This document shows positions 56,563 to 64,000 of a DNA stretch of 64,000 nt, piece by piece. The notes under the pieces were generated by a model. It saw only the letters and a list, made by a program, of their open reading frames with translations. It was not told the origin of the DNA and did not search any database. This stretch comes from Phorcus lineatus (lineage: Eukaryota; Mollusca; Gastropoda; Trochida; Trochidae). Within the stretch, counting starts at the first letter, position 1, and each line of letters opens with the position of its first letter. Location: positions 36,392,054 through 36,456,053 of the forward strand of contig OV121094.1 in NCBI GenBank assembly GCA_921293015.1, in the 5' to 3' direction. Position numbers and translations under genes: made by a program.

Positions 56563-56884
56563 ATAGATATTGTTCTTTGCATTATATAGCGCTGTTTTCA
56601 TTTAATATACTAAGACTACAAGTGGCAAAAATATATATCACTATCGCTGCATTACACATTCATAAAGTTCTAATTAAGCCGCGGAATGTCAAATGTCACG
56701 TTAAATTTGACGCCTGACATGATTCAAGTCTTTTGTCGCTGTAACTTTTTATCGGTACTGAGATACTCGCTATCAATTGATAAAGAATATAAACCAAATA
56801 TCACTTTCATGGTTTCTTTCGCAACTTCTACATAACGGCAGATCATACTTGCGTCTCCATGTAATGGATTCCTATTTAAAGGTA
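56563..56884. other. No gene seen
   Basis: AT-rich tail of the segment carrying the RPA-like gene. The junction to LINE sequence lies near 56,885-56,905. Confidence 0.45.
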
Positions 56885-57701
56885 GCCATCTTGTTAAATT
56901 AAATGCTTATAGACAGTGGCTCGGCACATATGATAAAAAGGTATGGAGAAACGGGATCACCTTGTCTACATTTTCTCCCTAGATTGAAGTACTCATAAGA
57001 TATATTAGAGAAGAGTTATTACCAGCATTTATCATTGCACTAACAATGTTATTTTGAAAATTTTTGATCCATTTTCCGAATGAGATACCAAAATTGAAAG
57101 TTTCTAATGCCTTATCGATAAAGTCCCATTCAATGGTATCAAACGCTTTTTCGAAATCAACAGTAACTAACAAACCGGGTATTTTATTTACTTCGTAATG
57201 GTTCATAAGGTCGTATAGTAGTCTAGTATTTTCTGAAATGAATCGATTTTTGAGAAATCCTGTTTGAGTTTCACTAATGATAATTGGTAAAAAGTGTTTC
57301 ATTCTACTTGAAATTACGCCAGATGCTATCTTATAGTCAACATTAAGAAGGGTGATAGGGCGCCAGTTTTTTAGATATCGACGATCGCCGCTGTCTTTCG
57401 GTATACAGGTGATAATGCCTTGCCTTTGAAACGTAGATAATGTTTCGTGTTCGTACGCGTATCGAATTGATCTTATAAGAGGGAATTTAATATCCTTCCA
57501 AAATAAGTTATAGAATTCGACGGTAAATCCATCAGAGCCTGGACTTTTTTTGTTATCCATATGTTTTAATACCGCGGAGCATTCTTCCTGTGATATATTC
57601 CCTTCGCATGATTCTCTTTGGTCATTTGACAACTTAACATCTATGTCTGTAAAAGTGTTCAAATTATCTGTCCAGTTCGGATCGTGATTTGAAGAATACA
57701 A
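56885..57701 (-). pseudogene. L1/Tx1-like reverse transcriptase, N-terminal half
   Basis: Blocks in element order are MDNKKSPGSDGFTVEFYNLF, NWRPITLLNVDYKIASGVIS, ETQTGFLKNRFISENTR, motif A LLVTVDFEKAFDTIEWDF, and, after a +1 frame change near 57,000, motif B GRKCRQGDPVSPYLFIICAE. 'SPG.DG...EFY..FW' and 'KAFD.I.W.F' are characteristic of the L1/Tx1 group. Coding ends at AEPLSISI with AT-rich sequence. Motif C is missing here but a matching block is found at 55.1 kb. Confidence 0.88.
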
Positions 57702-58123
57702 TTTTTCATAAAATTTTGAAGATTCTTTTAAGATGTCTTCTTTAGATGTTAAGGATTCGTTTTAAGGTGTGATAATTTCGCACATGCTTTTGTTGACATA
57801 ATTTCTTTTTTCAAGATTCAAATAATATTCAGTGTTTTTTTCGCCGTCTTCTGACCATTTTGCCTTGCTTCTAAATATGATTCCTTTTATTTTCTCTGTT
57901 CTTAGATTTTCCAACAATTCTTTGCTAGATTCGAGCTTATTTTTTATCCTCATTGCTTAAGTCATACGAATGTGATTCTAAATTGCGGACAATTTCTTCT
58001 AGGAGTTTTTCTCTTTTTTTGTTTCCTTATTCTTATTAATAGAGTATGAAATTGTTTCACCTCTTATTTTCATCTTCAGTAATTCGAAAAAAGTTTGATC
58101 GTTTATATTGTATTTCACATCTT
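57702..58123 (-). pseudogene. L1-like ORF2 linker between endonuclease and reverse transcriptase
   Basis: Includes MRIKNKLESSKELLENLRTE, KIKGIIFRSKAKWSEDGEKN and TEYYLNLEKRNYVNKSM (57953-57762). 'R.KA.W.E.GEK.T.YF.NLEKR' is the well-known pre-RT block of L1-like ORF2. A stop and frame changes flank it. Confidence 0.85.
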
Positions 58124-58973
58124 CTAAGTCAGAAGGATCACCTGATACGTAGCATTCATTAACTGTTTGTTGAATGACATCTTTACTAATTTTACATACT
58201 GGGTATCATGTAGGAGTAAAGAGTTAAATTTCCAATAACCTGGTCCTCTTTCTACTGGTTTCATGGATAACTCCAATGATATGTAAGAGTGGTCAGATTT
58301 ATAACTTATTCCTATAGAACATTTTTTAACAATAGGTAATATATCTTCTGAGATAAGAAAGTAATCTAATCGGCTTTGTTTAATGGGCGATTTTTGTCGC
58401 CAAGTGAATTGGATTTTATCAGGATTGAGGAATCTCCAAGGATCGACGAGTTCTAATTTGTCTTTCATTTCTTTTATGGCATTATTAGCTTGTAAGTTGT
58501 TTTTATGTTTGTAATTGAAAGTGTCGAGATTATAATCTTGAACAACATTGCAATCTCCGGCAAGAATCGGGCTTCCTGGGAGTTGAACTAGTTGTAACAT
58601 AAGTTTTGTACAGAAATCAGGTGAGTCGGGATTTGGACCGTAGAGGTTGACTATAGACATACTCGTATCTTTTACATCAATGTCGAGGATAATAAAACGA
58701 CCGTTTTCATCGTTTAAAATTTCATGAACGTGATAGTCAAAATTGTTTTTGATCAAAATCATTACACCCGCACTGTTACTTGTATCATGTGAAAATATGC
58801 GCGAAATCCCATTCTGCCGCCCAGGTGTGTTCATTATTAATAGTGCTATGTGTTTCTTGTAGGAAAATAATTGAGGATTTTTTACTCTTAAGAAAATTAA
58901 ACAAGTCTCTTCTCTTCACTGTATCCGATTGGAGACCCCTAGCATTCTTAGAAATAATAGTTAAATCAGCCAT
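58124..58973 (-). pseudogene. L1-like AP endonuclease domain
   Basis: The start reads MADLTIISKNARGLQSDTVK with SSIIFLQETHS (catalytic Glu). The second frame, with a short overlap at about 58,800, covers SAGVMILIKNNFDYHVHEIL, GPNPDSPDF, PILAGDCNVVQD (Asp/Asn), TWRQKSPIKQSRLDYFLIS and YKSDHSYISLEL (catalytic Asp-His). One frameshift splits it; all catalytic blocks remain recognisable. In an active element it nicks AT-rich target DNA. Confidence 0.88.
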
Positions 58974-59719
58974 GTAGGTTATCGTCAGTTGTTATTGTTA
59001 TCATAGTGATCTTATTTGAAATGGTTGAATATATGTGAGAAGGAGGAATGTTCAATTTCAAATTCGAGCAAAGACTGGAGGCAGACTTGATATAACCGTT
59101 GCAATAAAAGAAAAAAGAATCAGCATGAAGAGTGTCAGTGAAAATGAAAGAAAGAGCGATAAAGTGAAAAGGAAAGATATAGAGAAATTAAAATAAAAAA
59201 CCTGCAGAATTACCATCTCTTGAGTACATATCATGTGTGTCCATGTATAAACACAAAAATCGTAACAACTTTTACTGTGTAATCGAAACTGAAAGTTTTG
59301 GGAGTGATCTGAAAGAAAAGAAAAAACAACAACAAAAAACCCTTAAAAACGAAAAAAAGAAAACCACAAAACAAAACTCAAGTCCTTTCACATGTTGAGA
59401 TTCGATTATCGCAATATTATTAAAGGGAGAGAACTTCTGGAGAACACTATTATATTGACCCTTTCTCTCAAGGAAAACGAAACGTTCATAAAATATGTTA
59501 TTTCTATTGAGTTTCTTTTGTAGTCTATATCCAAAAGAAAACAGGGGTCTGTCTTTAAATTATCAATAATATGAAAGTGAAAATATTTGTATATATCATT
59601 CTGATCGTTCAGACTTGAAAGAGTTTGTTGCAATTTGGTTGTATCACATCGGCCAGAAGTTGCGCATATCCACTGAATCGTGTAGATCTCACAGTTACCT
59701 GCACGGCTACACAACACAA
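58974..59719. other. LINE inter-ORF region
   Basis: Lies between ORF1 and ORF2 of the L1-like element, A-rich, with poly-A/C runs near 59310-59385. A 103-codon minus ORF (59406-59717) has no recognisable feature. Confidence 0.5.
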
Positions 59720-60506
59720 TTAACGATTGAGAGTAGCATCTATGTCGTCATGCGGGTAGAACTTGAACTTTTGACCTTGTTTGGTTTGACCATATACACG
59801 ACCATTAAAGTACCATGCATTCTCAATATTTTTGTGTGCATTTAGTCTGTTAATCAACACAACATTAGCCTTTGTCACGTCGTCAGACAGACTGAAAGAG
59901 CGAATTTCTTTAAGTTGCCTCCTAGCTCTCAACAGACGCATCTTTATATCTGATGAGGCGAGCTTCACCAACACAGGTTTTTCGATCGACTTGTCACGGT
60001 GGTCAATCCTGTGAACAGCCAGAATTTCACATTCAGTAATCACTACTCACCCCTTATCTTTCATGGTACTGATGAATAATTCCTTGAGTTTGTCATCTTT
60101 TTGTTCTGGAAGATTAAAGATTTTGATATTGTTTTTCCTCGAGAATTGTTCATTTTGATTAGCCAGAGAGAATGCAGATTGGACCATTTTAGAAGTGTTT
60201 TCAAGCTTTGTTTTAGTTTCATCGATAACTTTAGACTTCATTAGCAACTCGTTTTCAAGCTGGTCATTTTGAGTTTTTAACGAAAAAAGCTCATTTGACA
60301 TTTTGTCTACATCAGATTTCTCTCTTTCTTTCATTCTTTAGAGATTCGCGAATGGAGTCCATAACGCTAGTGACAGCTGTTTTTATGTATTCTTCAAGTT
60401 CGGATTTCTTTGGTATCTCAAGTAGAGTTTTCTGTATTTCAGCCAACTCTTCACTATGGTCAACTTTTTTCGGCCCCATATTCAAAGAATGATGCGTGAT
60501 ATTCAA
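59720..60506 (-). pseudogene. L1-like ORF1 (coiled coil plus RNA-binding C-terminus), broken
   Basis: The N-terminal piece (60506-60312) reads MGPKKVDHSEELAEIQKTLL and a helical segment. The middle piece (60334-60047) is a strong heptad coiled coil (VDKMSNELFSLKTQNDQLEN ELLMKSKVIDETKTKLENTS) followed by RKNNIKIFNLPEQKDD, an RRM-like first strand. One in-frame TGA separates it from ITECEILAVHRIDHRD ... KPVLVKLASSDIKMRLLRAR ... SLSDDVTKANVVLINRLNAH (59720-60043), the C-terminal RNA-binding part. Domain order matches L1 ORF1p (Transposase_22-like). One frameshift near 60,320 and one stop inactivate it. Confidence 0.8.
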
Positions 60507-61189
60507 AAGTATATTAACAGTTTCATATGAATATATATCGGCTTGAGGAAGAAATATATTGAAGTCAGTCTTCGCGCGAAGAACACAAGCTGAACTTTGA
60601 CCTCACGAGAAACGTGGAGTAAACATTTTCTGGGGAAGTGTTAATTAAGTCACTTTTTTACATATAGTTGAACGGACGTGATAATTATAATGTCAACTTA
60701 CATCGAGTCTTGAAAACGTTCAGTAGTTCATCTTCTATGAAGAGATATATTGGCGTTTAGCGAGAGCCAAATTGAAGCACGACTCACATGTCGCCAACCA
60801 AGGGAGGCAATCCACAGCATCAATCATAATTACAATTATGAATTCCAAATTTGGCAAAACGCCCTTATTGAATTTGGCTTTACGCAGTTGGCATGCATAT
60901 GAGGTCATGACTACTTTCACCTTATGGCATAATGGAAGCCTTGATTGCTTAATGCATCTTATCATGACGAGCAATTCAATATGCTACATAATTAGAGAAG
61001 CATTACACTCCAGACAAAAATAAACAGATTAACGTCATCAGCAGCGCATTTGTGATCGATGTTGTAGAGTGTTTTATAGAAGCGACAGCATTAGTAGCTC
61101 GTTATTAACTAAAATGTATATTGATTGATGTAGCATTATGTTGTCAAAGAGTTTGCAATTCCAGTAGTTCACCCTTGTCCTTAATTCCA
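60507..61189. other. No gene seen
   Basis: Probable 5' UTR of the L1-like element to about 60,640 (somewhat GC-richer), then AT-rich non-coding DNA. Confidence 0.4.
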
Positions 61190-62235
61190 TTGAAATGTGT
61201 CTCAAAGTTTAAGGGATCCATGGAACATATTATTTCACTATTATTTATGAAATAATTGCAACATAAAGTGCATTTTTAATTCTGATATTCACAGTAGTTT
61301 AGTGTCGTATTTCATTTTGACGTCATTACATTTACGTGAAAGTTATGTAAATATATACTTTTCTACTTCACGAGATGAAGTACACCTGATGTATTCGACG
61401 AGAATTTTCAAATGTTCTACTTGTAATGTTTTCAAAAACGTTATAAAAGACGTTCAATTATCAATACAGTAGCCATGGTCAGTATGTACAGAACACCCTT
61501 AGATTAAGGTGATTGTAGCTTGGTGTCATAAGTAATGGTTCAGGGTGTCCTTGGGGTCTTTGTGATTGATTCACTGATTTGGGTTATTACACAGCGTCAT
61601 GTTATTGTTTCATGACGTCAATGATGACGTCATTTGATTGAACATGTAATTTCACTGAGTCTGTTATTTCACTTAGTAACACATTTTGATATTTTGATCG
61701 GCAAAGGTCGTATTTCATTATTAAAAATATATTGAAACAACATTCAGAATTGTTTAGACACTTGTCTCGTTATCAAGTTTAATAAATGTGATGATGTTGA
61801 GGGATTTTTTTTAAAATGACCAGTTAAATTCTTAGCAGATTGCTCTGCCATCTTTCAAGTTTTTCTCGGAGTTGTTTGATGAATTATTACATTTTGCAAC
61901 TATCCTGTCGTTTCATATGCTGGAACAGAAACTGAATCTGCAGTACATAAACACGATATCCTTGTTTCACTTACACGGGCCTTCCAACTACCAGACTGCC
62001 CTGATGCAGTTAGTTTAGATTGCGTTAATCAATTGACTTTATTGGGTTTCTAGACATATGCCCTAGAAGATAAGACCTGGTAATTGATAATAAATTTCCA
62101 CGAACAGTATCCTTCACTCAATAATGGCCCTGCTAATCATTTGTTGATGACAGGTGGCATCCCGCTCTTAACATTTAGAGTAATTATCATGAACATCACA
62201 AACCACAGTTGATCTTTTTATTTCATACTTAAAAT
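61190..62235. repeat. Dispersed repeat R1, long copy 2
   Basis: Aligns with 36512-37495 in the same orientation: TTATTTCACTATTATTTATG, CATTTACGTGAAAGTT, AGATGAAGTACACC, AGTTTAGATTGCGTTA, CTAGAAGATAAGACCTGGTA, ATTTCCACGAACAGTA, CGCTCTTAACAT, AACCACAGTTGATC. About 70-80% similar in the best blocks by eye. No shared ORF. Confidence 0.75.
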
Positions 62236-62769
62236 GAAAGGAATTTACCATAGTAATAGTTAAATGAATTATTTCAAAGGTTTGGATTAGAATTATGTTA
62301 TACTATATAGAGGATTTTTTATGAATCTCCATGACATATCATGTTTAAGACACGAGTGCCTACATATTAGTATTCCCTGAGTAGTAGCGAGTCATATACA
62401 AATATGTACGCACTTGTGTCGTACACATAGTATGTCATAGACACGACTATGATATTCTGTTTATTGAAGTTGCAATATCAAAGAAAATATCCAAAATCAA
62501 CATCCAGCATTGGCAGATAACCTGCAGCCAGAATGCAAAGTCATAGGCGAACTGTTACGTAAATAAATTGTTTATTACGTGACATCCCAATGAAAGAGTG
62601 ATATTTTGCCCTCGTATAATGAAAGGGAACACCCATAATTATGATTGTCCTCGTAGGTGATAAATGAGGTTACATGTACGTTATCAACTATGCCTGAGCT
62701 ACATCTCACCACTTTTCAAGCCCGTAATGTGCCCATGCTAATGTATTTGGTTATTTTATTTATTATTAT
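62236..62769. other. No gene seen
   Basis: Non-coding, no recognised repeat. Confidence 0.5.
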
Positions 62770-63260
62770 TTTTTAAAATTTTTTATTGACAATTACAAAT
62801 TCTTTTATTCTCAAAAACGCCACCACAATATATTACAAATTAGAGACGTAAAGTTTCCAAGATGGACAAAGAATGGTTACAGTTGATTAAAAAACAGTGT
62901 ATGTTGGTGTAATGTTATAGATATTATACTCATAGTACAAATCAGGATAATTTTAAGATAATTTTAATAAACTTCGCTAGTTTTTTTCAATTCCTTAGTA
63001 TCTTTAGTGGACATAAGTTATTTAAATGTTAAAAGATTTTGCCTGGTAAAATAAAAGTGGTTAAGAAGTTGTTGCCGCTGTTGATGGAGAGTAGATAGTG
63101 GAACTCGTCATTAAGTGCGGGCGAGTTATAAAGATTGCACGCTAGTTCTGATCTAGGTATTGTTTGACATCGGCCCTTTTTAATTGGCAGTTTGTGAGCT
63201 TAATGAACTCCTAGATTTAATTTCAAACCGAGCTATCGAGGTTTGAAAGAGGTTTAAAAT
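62770..63260 (-). pseudogene. LINE ORF2 C-terminal fragment and 3' UTR
   Basis: The minus strand reads AHKLPIKKGRCQTIPRSELA CNLYNSPALNDEFHYLLS and then, past a stop, LTTFILPGKIF...LNNLCPLKILRN and KKLAKFIKIILKLS. 'HKLPI..GR...IPR....C..C....DEFHYL' and 'KL.KFIKI' are the familiar C-terminal blocks of many invertebrate LINE ORF2 proteins. The second Cys of the motif has become Tyr, and stops interrupt the frame. The 3' UTR runs to an AT-rich end near 62,770. It is a 5'-truncated copy, possibly of the same L1-like group as 57-60 kb. Confidence 0.7.
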
Positions 63261-64000
63261 GTTAATTTAGGGGTAAAGAATGCACTACATACAACCCCAA
63301 AATAAAAACCGAATGGATTTATATCCATTGTAAAATGACTAATTAGAAAAATAATAATGAGGAGCTACTTCGCCTTGCGCAACAGCATTGTGATTAGGTC
63401 GAACTAATACGGCCCGGTTCTACTTGCTTGTGAAACTACGGTACAGTTCAAGTTTCAAAGAACACACTTCAATAAAAAAAATATCTAAACATAAAGAAAC
63501 AGGTTTTTAAAATTCTTCTTTATTTCATTTAGAATAATATAAAAAAAGACAGATATTTTATTCGTCAAAGTTACGTTTTTCACGTAAATACATTGGTCGA
63601 CCTATCGCCCCTATAATACCAACAAGGACTGAGCCAATCAAGGGACGTTACTCTAAAAGTAGTGTTAACTGCCTTTTTTTGGTCGATTTTGGCATGCTGT
63701 TTAGTTGCTGTAGTTCCTTGTAGCTTTATCGTCACTACAAGTGGTCTAAGATTTAGTTGTTAGGCAATTTTTTAGCTGACACAAAAAACCACCTTCCTCC
63801 CGCCATCTTGATCACGTGACAAGATTTCAGTTAAACTTAGCAAACCGGAGTAAATGCAATCAGGAAGAAGGCTTTTTTAAATATATTGAGAGCATGGCAA
63901 TTCACATGCATCGTTAATGGTCAAGTATTGTCAAATATGAATAAGTAACTTTTAAAGTCACCTTACCTTAATTCGTAACAGATTTATTGGTAGATAAATT
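63261..64000. other. No gene seen
   Basis: AT-rich non-coding end of the window. Confidence 0.5.

Overview
This is an AT-rich, intron-bearing, repeat-laden eukaryotic window with no bacterial operons, Shine-Dalgarno sites, rRNA genes or CRISPR arrays. Metazoan SINEs, several non-LTR retrotransposons and a GAGTGAGTGAGTG...TTTAACG dispersed repeat of a type I associate with gastropods point to an invertebrate, most likely a mollusc. That placement is inference. I found no convincing single-copy host gene: almost everything recognisable is mobile DNA or its debris.

Layout. 0-12.6 kb: mostly featureless AT-rich DNA with SINE fragments (0.45, 1.6, 10.1 kb) and a Tc1/mariner-like relic (6.3-6.7 kb). 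12.6-16.9 kb: a minus-strand, nearly full-length but dead LINE (family A: ORF1 tail, AP endonuclease, reverse transcriptase, 3' UTR with a (CTGT)n tail). 19.6-20.6, 29.5-31.2, 32.6-32.9 and 34.4-35.1 kb hold relatives, including a copy that kept an open ORF1 but lost its reverse transcriptase. 31.6-32.1 kb is a tandem-unit element ending in a TATACCCCCGC hairpin. 35-37.6 kb carries several small repeat families.

38,074-46,831 is the highlight. It is an 8,758-bp DNA transposon with about 380-398-bp terminal inverted repeats starting CAGGTTGGGG, flanked by a 5-bp target duplication (TTGTA). It carries a 705-codon intact single-exon ORF on the plus strand and, convergently, a spliced minus-strand gene ending in a PHD-like zinc finger. 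A second foldback element (38,908-40,252; two 405-bp arms; same CAGGTT terminus; 5-bp TTTAA flanks) is nested inside it and looks like a non-autonomous relative. I cannot assign the pair to a named superfamily with confidence.

47-54 kb is low in recognisable content apart from diverged duplications. 55.0-60.5 kb is a minus-strand L1/Tx1-like LINE (ORF1, endonuclease, reverse transcriptase) that appears to be interrupted between reverse transcriptase motifs B and C by a roughly 1.75-kb segment carrying a two-exon, plus-strand gene for an RPA-like OB-fold/zinc-ribbon protein. 61.2-62.2 kb repeats the 36.5-37.5 kb sequence, and 62.8-63.3 kb is a further LINE C-terminal fragment.

The genes do not form one pathway; they are self-contained mobile-element modules. 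The two genes inside the 8.76-kb element (putative transposase plus PHD-finger accessory) are the only pair with an inferred functional connection.
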